Origin: Nitrospiria bacterium
GTDB lineage: Bacteria > Nitrospirota > UBA9217
Direction: 5' to 3'
Assembly: GCA_919902495.1 (NCBI GenBank)
Contig: CAKKRC010000028.1
Location: 1-64,000 of the forward strand
DNA: 64,000 bases
In this document: piece after piece, positions 1 to 7,948 of the stretch
Numbering within the stretch: position 1 is the first letter of the stretch
Layout: each line of letters starts with the position of its first letter
Program-made: the position numbers and the translations under genes
Notes under the pieces: model-generated
The model's database searches: none
What the model saw: the letters and a program-made list of their open reading frames with translations, nothing else
Told to the model about the DNA's origin: nothing

Positions 1-49
1 GAGTGTGCCATGAAAAGCATTAACTAGCAAGAACTTATTTTACGCTGTA

Positions 50-640
50 CTAGTTGTTCTTTTGTTCGGGCATCTTGCAGACATTCGTGGTGCAGGGGGA
101 GAGCAGGGGCTGTTTCAGCTTCTTGCCGACCAGCGAGAGCAGCAGGAGAAAGGCAGCGGAGAACCCGAGAGCATTGAAGACGCGGTGTTCCTTTCCCAGC
201 AGGTTCGCGAGGATGAGGATGGGATAGAGCCACAGGAGCATCCAGCCTTCCCGGTAGCCAAAGCAGTAGGCTTCCTTGCCTACCATGCCGCCGGCCCCGA
301 CGCAGACCAGCCCGATCCCCGCTAAGATGATGGTCCCGGAATACTGGGGGGGTGCGTAGAGGCCGATGATCTGGAGGGGGATACCGATGAGGATGGAGCC
401 CAGGATGATCTTCTTGACCCACGACATCCATACGAGCAGGTAGGTCCCGGACAGGAGCGCGCCCGCGTTGAACAGCATGATGCCGATGGAGTAGAACGGG
501 TTCTCCATCGGATAGAGCACAGCGAGGGCCGCGGCGCCCAGGACCTGCACGATGAGGCCCGCACGGTAGGAAATATCGTGACGCCTTCCGTAGGTCAGGC
601 CTGCCGTCGCGATCTGTTCTTCCAGCGTAGGATCAGACAT
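50..640 (-). CDS. Polytopic membrane protein, possibly DUF2301 family
   Basis: A protein of about 196 residues with a short soluble N-terminus followed by roughly five or six hydrophobic segments. The start MSDPTLEEQ was chosen because AAGGAT lies about 6 bases upstream; a longer reading to 676 has no such site. The motif KEAYCFGYREGW between the fourth and fifth segments resembles the conserved centre of the DUF2301 family as I remember it, which is the only basis for the family name. It acts in the inner membrane; function is unknown. The gene stands alone at the window edge and its transcript would end in sequence outside or at the border of the window. Confidence 0.75.
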   Translation of the reverse strand: MSDPTLEEQIATAGLTYGRRHDISYRAGLIVQVLGAAALAVLYPMENPFYSIGIMLFNAGALLSGTYLLVWMSWVKKIILGSILIGIPLQIIGLYAPPQYSGTIILAGIGLVCVGAGGMVGKEAYCFGYREGWMLLWLYPILILANLLGKEHRVFNALGFSAAFLLLLSLVGKKLKQPLLSPCTTNVCKMPEQKNN

Positions 641-715
641 GGCTATCCTTATAGCACGCCGGAAAGGGCGTTGCAAGGGTAAACGTATCGTGGGAGGCCA
701 CGGCGCAGAACAGGC

Positions 716-846
716 CGTTGAAAAAGGCTCATGTTGTTGTCATTGCGAGGAGCGTTCGTGACGAAGCAATCTCGACGTGCTTGGTCAAGCGAACACAGAG
801 ATTGCTACGCTTCGCTCGCAAAGACACCTATAAACGGTTTTCAACA
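716..846. repeat. MITE-like palindromic repeat with GTCATTGCGAGGAGCG arm
   Basis: Outer arms are GTTGAAAA (716) and TTTTCAAC (838). Inner arms run at 739-773 (TGTCATTGCGAG and AAGCAATCTC) and 798-826 (GAGATTGC and CTCGCAAAGACA), which pair imperfectly. Repeats beginning GTCATTGCGAGNNNCG are scattered through many bacterial chromosomes. It carries no coding capacity. Confidence 0.75.
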
Positions 847-867
847 AACATCTGAAGGCTGGTATTC

Positions 868-2574
868 ATGAAGAGACCGGAAAAACAGCACATACAGCTG
901 AACGACCAGGATTGGCGAAAGACCGCCGGTATCGCGTTCATCCTTGCCGTACTGGCATTCCTTCCCTACGCGCAGACCGTCGAGCACGACTTCATCGATT
1001 TCGACGACCAGGAATTCGTGACTGAAAATGTCATGGTCCGGTCGGGGCTCACCTGGGCGGGGATCCAGTGGGCACTGACGACCTTTCACGCGGGGAATTG
1101 GCTTCCGCTCACCTGGATGTCGCACATGCTTGACGTCAGTCTCTTCGGCATGGACGCGGGCCGGCATCACCTCATGAATGCCTGTATCCACGCCCTGTCG
1201 ACGGCGCTGCTCTTCCTTGCCCTGTACCGCATGACCGGGGCGGCGGGGAAAAGCGCTTTCGCGGCCGCGCTCTTCGGCATCCATCCGCTGCATGTCGAGT
1301 CCGTTGCCTGGGTGGCGGAGCGCAAGGATGTTCTGTCGGGTCTGTTCTTCATGCTGGTGCTCATCTTCTACGAGCGGTACGCCCGCCGCGGCGGCACGGG
1401 CCGGTACCTGCTCGTGGTCCTGCTGTTCGCCCTCGGCCTCCTGTCCAAGTCCATGCTGGTGACGGTGCCGTTCGTCCTGCTGCTCCTGGACGTCTGGCCG
1501 CTGGGTCGAACATCGCTTGCCGCCGCAGCGGACGGCTCGCCGGGGTTGGCGGTCCCATGGGCAAGGCTGGTGCTCGAAAAAGCGCCGCTGTTCCTCATGG
1601 CCATCGCAGCCTCGGCGGTGACGTACCTTGCCCAGAAGGAAGGCGGCGCCATGGGCGCGATGGAGCGGGACCTGCTGTCCTTCGGCGACCGCCTGGCCAA
1701 TGCCGCCGTGGCCTATGCGGGCTATCTCGGAAAAACGGTCTGGCCGTCCTCGTTGGCCATATTCTATCCCCATCCCGGAAGGACGCTGCCATGGGGGAAG
1801 GTCGCGGGCGCGGCATCTGTCCTGCTCGGGTTGCTGCTGTTCACGCTGCGGCAGGGGCGGTCCCGGCCCTTCCTTTTGATCGGATGGCTGTGGTACCTGG
1901 GCATGCTCGTCCCGGTGATCGGACTGGTCCAGGTCGGCATCCAGGCACAGGCGGACCGATACACCTATTTGCCGATGATCGGCCTGCTCATCATGATCAC
2001 GTGGTCAGCCGGGGCCGCGTGGCCCCCTCTGCGGGACCATTGGAGCAAGGCCGTGTCCTTTTTCTCCGGCGCGGTCCTGCTGATCCTGCTGGCCGTTACG
2101 ACCCTCCAGGTCGGCCATTGGCGAAACACCGTTGCCGTCTTTCAACGCGCTGTCGAGGCGGCTCCGGACAACTGGTTCGCGCAGCGATCGCTGGCAGGCG
2201 CTTTGGCGAAGCGAGGGCTCGCCGAGGAAGCGATCGACCGTTACCAGGCCGCTCTGAGGCTGCGGCCCCGGGATGCAAAGGCGCACAACGACCTCGCGGT
2301 GGAACTTGCGGGCCGGGGGCGCCATCAGGAGGCAATCGGGCACTATCAGGAGGCGCTGCGGTTACGGCCGGATTTTCCTGAGGCCCTGAACAACCTCGGC
2401 AATGCCCTGGCCGTCACTGGCCGGCGCGACGAGGCGATCGAGCGGTACCGGGAAGCGGTAAAATTGCGGCCCGGCTGGACGATCGTCCGCGGAAATCTCG
2501 AATTGCTTCTCGCGGAACAGGAACGTTCAAACGGGGGACGATCGAAGGGGCGCAAGAGAATAGAAGACCGGTGA
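868..2574 (+). CDS. TMTC-like GT-C glycosyltransferase with C-terminal TPRs
   Basis: 568 residues. About ten hydrophobic segments (residues 20-430) are followed by three TPR units (about 433-545) and a basic tail. The first periplasmic loop contains FIDFDDQEF, the acidic pair expected of GT-C transferases that use lipid-linked sugars. HPLHVESVAWVAERKD and the LLSKSMLVT region are typical of bacterial proteins related to eukaryotic TMTC O-mannosyltransferases. A GAAGG site precedes the ATG. It probably glycosylates exported proteins or a surface polymer at the periplasmic face, with the TPRs docking a partner; the acceptor cannot be told from sequence. No glycan cluster is adjacent. Confidence 0.85.
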   Translation: MKRPEKQHIQLNDQDWRKTAGIAFILAVLAFLPYAQTVEHDFIDFDDQEFVTENVMVRSGLTWAGIQWALTTFHAGNWLPLTWMSHMLDVSLFGMDAGRHHLMNACIHALSTALLFLALYRMTGAAGKSAFAAALFGIHPLHVESVAWVAERKDVLSGLFFMLVLIFYERYARRGGTGRYLLVVLLFALGLLSKSMLVTVPFVLLLLDVWPLGRTSLAAAADGSPGLAVPWARLVLEKAPLFLMAIAASAVTYLAQKEGGAMGAMERDLLSFGDRLANAAVAYAGYLGKTVWPSSLAIFYPHPGRTLPWGKVAGAASVLLGLLLFTLRQGRSRPFLLIGWLWYLGMLVPVIGLVQVGIQAQADRYTYLPMIGLLIMITWSAGAAWPPLRDHWSKAVSFFSGAVLLILLAVTTLQVGHWRNTVAVFQRAVEAAPDNWFAQRSLAGALAKRGLAEEAIDRYQAALRLRPRDAKAHNDLAVELAGRGRHQEAIGHYQEALRLRPDFPEALNNLGNALAVTGRRDEAIERYREAVKLRPGWTIVRGNLELLLAEQERSNGGRSKGRKRIEDR

Positions 2575-3214
2575 TCGGTAAACTCTCTTGTCCGGCATCT
2601 TTGTCGCGGAGCACCGTCACGAGAAAGTTGCCACAAGGGAGAATAAATAGCGTATAGTACTAACAGGTCTCATAATGATATCAAACGGCGCGTTCGTATC
2701 TCTGATCTCCTGAGGTCTCATGGAATGATCTATACCCTTTTGACGGGCCTGCCGGCACTTTGGACGGCCTTCTGCTTGTTTCATAAAATAGCAACAAACA
2801 GTAGTTAAAATTACAACTTTGCATTGAAAAGACGGGTAGAAACTTCTTGACTTGACCTTTCTATTTTGCTATATTTTTTCAGACTTTTTACCATCCATGT
2901 ATTTCGTCGTGGTTTTTCGCGCGGTAAGTTAAGTATAGTGGCTCCTTGAACATTGCTCTTCTATGACATCCACTATCAGGAACCACATAGCGCCTCACCT
3001 CACATCCAACGCGGCTTCCGCCTGCTCTCCTGCGGCTGCAGCAGCGTGCCGGTCCTTTGTCCCGCGAACAGTTCGAAGCATTCCTGTCTTCAACCTTTAT
3101 ATGAAAGGGGGGATGATCTCGGCTTTCTAAAATGCAGCAGCAGGCATCATCGCTTCATGCGTAAGGTTTCTTAACCTGCTCCGAACAGGAGCAAAACTAC
3201 ATAAGGGAGGTTAC
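2575..3214. other. Intergenic region with long porin leader
   Basis: 640 bases without a convincing gene. A sigma-70-type promoter at 2847-2875 would give a transcript leader of over 330 bases before the porin start at 3215. A small hairpin, GCTCC/GGAGC, lies near 3177-3192. A 73-codon reading at 2953-3174 lacks a ribosome site and looks non-coding. Confidence 0.5.
2847..2875 (+). promoter_or_regulatory. Promoter for the porin gene
   Basis: TTGACT (2847-2852), 17-base spacer, TATATT (2870-2875), in an AT-rich stretch upstream of the outer-membrane porin. Confidence 0.6.
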
Positions 3215-4522
3215 ATGATGAAGAAGTTTCTGGTAATAATCGCAGTACTTGCAATGACGATGGTCAGCTCCGTGGCCATGGCCGAGATCACCTTTGACGG
3301 CAGTGTCGAATTCCTGATGCGGTCGGTCCGGAACACGACCGACTGGAACGAAAAGACCACGAATGCCGGTGATTTCACGCAGACCTATGAGCGTCTCCGC
3401 TTCGGCATCAACGCGAAGCACGAGGGCGTCAAGGCCCGCATCCAGATGGAAACGGACTGGGACACCTGGGCTGACGGCCAGACCGCCGCTTCACCGAACC
3501 CGGGCTTCGAGACCCGCCCGACCAACGATTTCTATCCCCGTGAAGCATGGTTGGATTTCCAGATCCCCGGCGCTGCTCCGGCCCATGTGAAGGTCGGCCG
3601 CCAGTTCCTGCAGCTCGGCAACGGCTGGTTCTTCCGCTCCGGCAAGTACGGCTCAGATGCATGGGTCGTCGGCCTCCCCGGCAAGAACACCGTAGCCTTC
3701 GTGAACGTGAAGGCTTCAGAGAACGCGACGAGCAGGGCAGATGACACCGACGCCTATGTGCTCCTCGACACCTTCAAGATCGACGACAAGAACACCGTGG
3801 GCGCGTACATCGTCCATGTGAAGGACCGTGCAGGCGTATGGACGAACAACGCCTTCTTTGGCGGCAACACCGCCCAGGCTAAGGAAACCACGCTCGACAA
3901 CCTCGGCCTGCACTACAGCGGCAAGGTAGGCCCGGTGAACCTTATGGCCGAACTCGACTTCCAGTCGGGCACGATCAAGTCCCTCCCGACGGCGACGATG
4001 GTAACGGCTGATACTTCGTACAAGATCAAGGGCATGCAGGCTGTTCTGCAGGCCAACATGAGCATGGATGCGCTGGCAGTCCGCGCCACGGCCGCCATGG
4101 GCACCGGCAATGACCCGGCCAGCACGGCCAATGAGATCACGGAGTACCTCGCGTTCCTGGACAAGGACCCGCACTACACGCTGGTCTATGAGTACTTCAT
4201 GGTCACGGCAGCGGGCGGAAAGAACACCGGCTTCGCGAACACCACGGCGCTCAGCCTCGGCGCTGACTTCAAGATCAGCAAGATGTTCACTGTTGGCGCC
4301 GACCTCTGGATGCTGAAGGCGACCGAGAAGGTCAGCATCAATGGCGATCCGGCGGACACCGAGCTCGGCAACGAGCTTGATGTGAAGTTCAACGTGGCAC
4401 TGTATGACCAGCTCAGCTGGAACACCACCTACGGCATGTTCATGCCCGGCAAGGCCTATGAGGCCGCTGCCAAGGCTGATAATGTCACGGCGTGGCAGAG
4501 CGTGCTGAGCTACAAGTTCTAA
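3215..4522 (+). CDS. Outer-membrane beta-barrel porin
   Basis: 435 residues with a cleavable signal peptide ending near VAMA/EITF. The mature chain is made of alternating amphipathic strands rich in aromatic girdle residues and Gly/Asn turns, and it ends in Phe (SVLSYKF), the usual BAM-recognition signature. GGGAGG lies 5-7 bases before the ATG pair at 3215/3218. It should form a general or anion diffusion channel. Codon use is strongly biased, which with the strong promoter and strong terminator suggests an abundant protein. The specific substrate is not evident. Confidence 0.85.
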   Translation: MMKKFLVIIAVLAMTMVSSVAMAEITFDGSVEFLMRSVRNTTDWNEKTTNAGDFTQTYERLRFGINAKHEGVKARIQMETDWDTWADGQTAASPNPGFETRPTNDFYPREAWLDFQIPGAAPAHVKVGRQFLQLGNGWFFRSGKYGSDAWVVGLPGKNTVAFVNVKASENATSRADDTDAYVLLDTFKIDDKNTVGAYIVHVKDRAGVWTNNAFFGGNTAQAKETTLDNLGLHYSGKVGPVNLMAELDFQSGTIKSLPTATMVTADTSYKIKGMQAVLQANMSMDALAVRATAAMGTGNDPASTANEITEYLAFLDKDPHYTLVYEYFMVTAAGGKNTGFANTTALSLGADFKISKMFTVGADLWMLKATEKVSINGDPADTELGNELDVKFNVALYDQLSWNTTYGMFMPGKAYEAAAKADNVTAWQSVLSYKF

Positions 4523-4576
4523 GAACAGTACGATGCCGTGCCGGTCAGTCCGGCAGGGCTGTCAAGCATAAGAAAG

Positions 4577-4610
4577 GTCCCCCGGGCATTCGTGCCCGGG
4601 GGATTTTTTT
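4577..4610 (+). terminator. Rho-independent terminator after porin
   Basis: A 10-bp stem, CCCCCGGGCA with TGCCCGGGGG, closes a TTCG tetraloop and is followed by a run of seven T. Confidence 0.93.
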
Positions 4611-4676
4611 CGGGACAAACGCAAATTGTAGATTGAGAACGTATGATGTTAAAATCACGAGCATAAGGAGAAACAC

Positions 4677-5252
4677 ATGAAAAAGACAATGATCATCGCA
4701 GTGGCAGTCATGATGGTCGCGGCGCTGTCCGGCAGCGCCTTCGCCGCCAACAGCCTGGCCTCCGGGTCCAAGGCCCTCACCATCGGTTTCGGCGACAGCG
4801 TGTTGAACAACGTGGCGAACCCGACGGACCAGAACCAGAACAATCCGATCGTCGACATCGGCGGCAAGTTCTTTGTCGGAAAGGACATGGCGATCACGGC
4901 AGGGGTTGGGTTCCAGATGAACACCGGCGATCTCGAGGGGACCTATCTGAGCTTCAACGTCGGCGCACGCAAGTACCTGAAGACCGACGATTTTGCTCCC
5001 TTCGTCGGCGGCCAGCTTTCGTATATCACCTATGACGCCGAACTCCCGGCCGCACAGGGCGGGAAGTATGTCGATTTCTCGGCGATCGAGTTCTCGGCCA
5101 TGGTCGGCGCTGAGTATTTCGTAGGCAAACAGTTCAGCATTGAAGGCTCTATCGGATTGGCTATCGGCAAGGCCGAGGACGACCAGAATAATCTGGATAC
5201 GACCTATATCGGCACCAAGAATTTAGGCGTCCGTGCGAACTTCTACTTCTAA
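4677..5252 (+). CDS. Small outer-membrane beta-barrel protein (OMP_b-brl type)
   Basis: 191 residues. A signal peptide ends at GSAFAA, followed by about eight predicted beta strands and a terminal Phe (VRANFYF). The length and the pattern of short periplasmic turns and long outer loops fit the OmpA-transmembrane/OmpX-like barrel group. AAGGAG precedes the ATG by 7 bases. It is separated from the upstream porin by a terminator and followed by its own terminator, so it is probably monocistronic. The role is likely structural or adhesive; no peptidoglycan-binding domain is present. Confidence 0.8.
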   Translation: MKKTMIIAVAVMMVAALSGSAFAANSLASGSKALTIGFGDSVLNNVANPTDQNQNNPIVDIGGKFFVGKDMAITAGVGFQMNTGDLEGTYLSFNVGARKYLKTDDFAPFVGGQLSYITYDAELPAAQGGKYVDFSAIEFSAMVGAEYFVGKQFSIEGSIGLAIGKAEDDQNNLDTTYIGTKNLGVRANFYF

Positions 5253-5309
5253 ACACGTTCCCGAGATCGAACTGCAGGCGTGACACGTCTGCAGCGTTGC
5301 AACACCATG

Positions 5310-5343
5310 TCCCCGGAGGTACGCGTCTCCGGGGATTTTTTTT
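5310..5343 (+). terminator. Rho-independent terminator after small barrel gene
   Basis: Stem TCCCCGGAG / CTCCGGGGA at 5310-5335 followed by eight T. Confidence 0.93.
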
Positions 5344-5429
5344 AATAAAGAACGGCCGGCACTCGCGTGGATGAACGGGAATTCTCCGATAGAACCCTTG
5401 AACTTGCAATGCCTTGTAGCTTGCTACAG

Positions 5430-5527
5430 GTTCCTCTCCCTTGATGGGAGAGGTTAGGTGAGGGTGAAGCAGGGGAATGGCGGACGCATCACCCTCCCCT
5501 TGATCCCCTCCCATCGTAGGGAGGGGA
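5430..5527. repeat. Palindromic repeat of the CTCTCCC/GGGAGAGG family
   Basis: Hairpin CTCTCCC-TTGAT-GGGAGAG at the left, then GGTGAGGGTGA facing TCACCCTCCCC, then CCCCTCCC-ATCGTA-GGGAGGGG. Related palindromes occur at 32649, 40069 and 41885. The 5253-5633 spacer otherwise holds only the terminator. Confidence 0.7.
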
Positions 5528-5633
5528 AGAATTAATAACAAGATACCCCGTCAGCTTGCTGCAGGGAGCTTCAATCACCATCGGAACTATGATAAGGTGC
5601 TTCGAATGAGCATGATGCGGTAAGGAGCGGCGG

Positions 5634-5992
5634 ATGGAACTGCGGAAGGGAACGGAAACGGTCCTTACTGCCGGAGGCGGCGAGGAGGCAGTGGAGATTT
5701 TCCAACAACATAAGAAAGAGATCGCCGTGGTGGTCCTGGATATCGTGATGCCCGGCGTGGACGGACGGGAGTCTTCCGGCGGGTCCGCGAGCTCGATCCG
5801 GCGGCACAGGTGATCATCGCAAGCGGCTATGACCAGGAGCGGGACGCGAACGATCTCCTGAAGGAAGGCGCCGTAGCATTTGTCCAGAAGCCGTATCGGC
5901 TCGCCTCGCTGGTCGGGACGGTGCAGGAAGTGATCGAAAAGGGCAGATTAAGAAAACAGACAACAGACAACAGACGAGCAGACAACAGATAG
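5634..5992 (+). pseudogene. Frameshifted response-regulator receiver fragment
   Basis: Read in two frames this gives the C-terminal two thirds of a CheY-like receiver. The first frame has VLTAGGGEEAVEIF, then VVVLDIVMPGVDGRE with the phospho-acceptor Asp. The second frame continues FRRVRELDP, VIIASGYDQ and the conserved Lys-Pro of FVQKPYRL. A single missing base near 5771 joins them (GRE-x-FRRVRE). The acidic pair normally near the start of the domain is absent, so the 5' end is also lost. It most resembles the terminal receiver of a hybrid histidine kinase. The 3' end runs into a short CAGACAA tandem repeat. Confidence 0.8.
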
Positions 5993-6020
5993 ACAGAGGA
6001 ATGAAGTAAGAAGAACAATA

Positions 6021-6050
6021 AAAAAAGAGGCCGGGATTATTTCCCCGGCC
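6021..6050 (-). terminator. Terminator of the fchA-folD transcript
   Basis: GGCCGGG/CCCGGCC hairpin at 6029-6050. On the minus strand it is followed by a T-rich tract (6020-6028), placing it just after the folD stop. The plus-strand side is also followed by ATTTTATTA, so it may work in both directions. Confidence 0.85.
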
Positions 6051-6094
6051 ATTTTATTATAACGTTAGGTATTCCTTGCCCCATGACCCTGGCT

Positions 6095-6946
6095 TTATGG
6101 ATTTTGCAGTTTCGCCGCCTTCACCACGTGCTTCAGCAGGACCCGTGTGGTGACCGTTCCCACGCCGCCCGGCACGGGAGTGATCGCGCCGGCCGTTTCC
6201 TTCACCCCGTCGGTGTTCACGTCACCTACGAATTTGTCGCCTTCCGGATTGATCCCGACATCCATGACCGTGGCGCCCGCCTTGATGTAGTCCGCGGTGA
6301 TCATCTTTGCCTTGCCGATGGCGGCAACAACGATGTCCGCCCGTCTGCATACGCCCGGAAGGTCCTTGGTCCTGGAGTGGCAGACCGTGACCGTGGCGTT
6401 CTCGCCCAGGAGCAGCATGGACATCGGTTTGCCCACTACCATGGAGCGGCCGATGACGACAGCCTCTTTCCCGCTCATGGGAATAGCGTAGAAGCGGAGC
6501 ATTTCCATGACGGCCTGGGGGGTGGCGGGGGGGAAACCGGTCATGTCGCCAGCCATGATCTTGCCGGCATTCACCGGGTTGAAGCAGTCAATGTCCTTCT
6601 CCGGCGCCAGGATGTGCTTGACCACATCTTCGCTGATCTGCTTCGGGAACGGACGCATGACGATGATGCCGTGGATGGTCCTGTCAGCGTTCCGCTGCTT
6701 GAGGGTATTCACGAAATCGTTCTGGCTCGTGCTCCCCGGGAGCTGCTCGATCTCGCAGATGATCCCGTTCTTCTCGGCCATCTTTTTGGCGCTGTTGGCG
6801 TAATAGACAGAATCCTCGGCCTCTCCTACGATCATGATCCTGAGCGCGGGGTTGATGCCTTTTCCCTTCAGCCCCTGGACCTCCGCCTGGATGTCCTGGT
6901 CCATCTTCTGAGCGACTTCTTTTCCGGTCAATAATTTAGCCGCCAT
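6095..6946 (-). CDS. folD: FolD-like methylene-THF dehydrogenase lacking cyclohydrolase residues
   Basis: 283 residues, full length for FolD (5,10-methylene-THF dehydrogenase / methenyl-THF cyclohydrolase). The NADP-binding half is normal, with VVIGRSMVVGKPMSMLL and the ITPVPGGVGTVT signature. The catalytic half is not. In a gap-free alignment to E. coli FolD, Tyr50 is kept (Tyr49 here), but Lys54 is Ala53 and Gln98 is Met97; the catalytic Asp121 is kept (Asp120). Lys and Gln are needed for the hydrolase step, so I infer a dehydrogenase-only enzyme. The adjacent upstream gene belongs to the FchA/FTCD cyclodeaminase family and could supply the missing cyclohydrolase. Both genes share one promoter and end at the 6021-6050 terminator. 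Confidence 0.9.
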   Translation of the reverse strand: MAAKLLTGKEVAQKMDQDIQAEVQGLKGKGINPALRIMIVGEAEDSVYYANSAKKMAEKNGIICEIEQLPGSTSQNDFVNTLKQRNADRTIHGIIVMRPFPKQISEDVVKHILAPEKDIDCFNPVNAGKIMAGDMTGFPPATPQAVMEMLRFYAIPMSGKEAVVIGRSMVVGKPMSMLLLGENATVTVCHSRTKDLPGVCRRADIVVAAIGKAKMITADYIKAGATVMDVGINPEGDKFVGDVNTDGVKETAGAITPVPGGVGTVTTRVLLKHVVKAAKLQNP

Positions 6947-7003
6947 GCATGACTCCTTTATCTGGAAAAATATTTATCGGAGGGTTCGCAGAGATTGAGA
7001 ACG

Positions 7004-7045
7004 TATTTCGCAATCCGAAATCCGCAATCCGAAATCCGCAATTTG
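7004..7045. repeat. Short AATCCGAAATCCGC repeat
   Basis: Tandem CGCAATCCGAAATC units between folD and fchA. The same motif recurs as an inverted pair at 9117-9203. Confidence 0.65.
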
Positions 7046-7046
7046 G

Positions 7047-7673
7047 TCATCCCATTTTCCTATACGTCGTTTCCATGACGGTCTTCTCCAGCGCCGCGAC
7101 CTGTTTCAGCACCGCCTCCATCTTCGACCAGGTCTCCTTGTTGTACGCGTCATCCTTGATGCTGTTGACGTTGATCTTTACATTCAGCGCTGCGCTCTGC
7201 GCGCATGCCTGTGCAAGCAGCACGGCGACGCCGGCATCGCTTACCGCCGCCACGTTCCCGATCTCCGCGGCGCGCTGGGCGAGCTGTGCGACTTCGAGCG
7301 ACTTGAGGCCGATCTCGAAGGGGACCTGGCAGGCCTTTTTGAGCGCTTCCTGCATCTTTACCGTGCGCGCGGCCTTTTCCGCGTCGGTGTTCTTCGGCAT
7401 CTTGTAGACCTCGGAGAGCCCTCCGTAGACCTCGGTGTCCTTCTGGATCAGGTCCTGCATTTCGATGCGGAGCTTTTCGGACTCCTTGATCAGGGCCTCC
7501 ACCTGGAGCTGGACGTCCTTGTACTTCTCCTTGCCCAGGGTCAGGCTGCACACCATGCTCACCAGCCCGGCGCCCAGAGAGCCGGTGAGTGCGGCTACGC
7601 TTCCACCGCCCGGCTCGGGGGATTTACTGGCAAGCTTGTCGAGGAAATGTCGTATCGGTTGCTCAATATACAT
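7047..7673 (-). CDS. fchA: Cyclodeaminase/cyclohydrolase family protein (FchA-like)
   Basis: 208 residues, the size of free-standing FTCD_C proteins, which include clostridial methenyl-THF cyclohydrolase FchA and the cyclodeaminase half of FTCD. Helical throughout. Family motifs are visible: PGGGSVAALTGSLGAGLVSM (residues 21-40), the acidic KDTEVYGGL segment, and GNVAAVSDAGVAVLL. GAGGTG precedes the ATG. It lies 100 bases upstream of a FolD that has lost its cyclohydrolase residues, and no hut genes are near. I therefore infer methenyl-THF cyclohydrolase rather than histidine degradation. Transcription starts at a consensus promoter with a terminator-like hairpin in the leader. Confidence 0.85.
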   Translation of the reverse strand: MYIEQPIRHFLDKLASKSPEPGGGSVAALTGSLGAGLVSMVCSLTLGKEKYKDVQLQVEALIKESEKLRIEMQDLIQKDTEVYGGLSEVYKMPKNTDAEKAARTVKMQEALKKACQVPFEIGLKSLEVAQLAQRAAEIGNVAAVSDAGVAVLLAQACAQSAALNVKINVNSIKDDAYNKETWSKMEAVLKQVAALEKTVMETTYRKMG

Positions 7674-7754
7674 GGGAATTGCACCTCGTTTGTGGGGAGT
7701 GTATAAAACGGTTACAGCGAGTACTAAGATTAGTGAAAAGAGGGTCTTTTGTCA

Positions 7755-7802
7755 ATAAAAAATGCCCCCCTCTCCGACATTGCTGTCTTCAAGGAGGGCA
7801 TT
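7755..7802 (-). terminator. Terminator-like hairpin in the fchA leader (possible attenuator)
   Basis: Read on the minus strand, a 10-bp stem AATGCCCTCC / GGGGGGCATT encloses a small GACA-GCAA-TGTC hairpin and is followed by TTTTTTATT. It sits between the promoter at 7838-7866 and the fchA ATG at 7673. The polarity fits only minus-strand transcription. Confidence 0.7.
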
Positions 7803-7837
7803 TCAGGGGAGGCGTATACAGCCTTTGATTTAGAAGA

Positions 7838-7866
7838 AGTATATCTGTAGTTTTAGAATAAGTCAA
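7838..7866 (-). promoter_or_regulatory. Promoter for fchA-folD
   Basis: Minus-strand TTGACT (7866-7861), 17-base spacer, TATACT (7843-7838). The predicted start near 7831 puts the hairpin about 30 bases into the leader. Confidence 0.7.
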
Positions 7867-7889
7867 GCATAATATAGTATAACTTTTCC

Positions 7890-7919
7890 TTGACTCAAAT
7901 TGTTGCGCTTTGGTATTAT
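7890..7919 (+). promoter_or_regulatory. Promoter for ccdA-merR
   Basis: TTGACT (7890-7895), 18-base spacer, TATTAT (7914-7919), divergent from the fchA promoter. The ccdA ATG follows at 7949 without an obvious ribosome site. Confidence 0.6.
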
Positions 7920-7948
7920 AAAGCGCTAATTACGATAAACAAACTCTT

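Noticed and set aside
2953-3174. 73-codon frame upstream of the porin
   Set aside because: No ribosome site, many Cys, Ser and Arg in a pattern of non-coding DNA, and it lies in the porin leader.
6083-6934. Long plus-strand frame opposite folD
   Set aside because: It mirrors folD on the other strand; composition follows the codon bias of folD.
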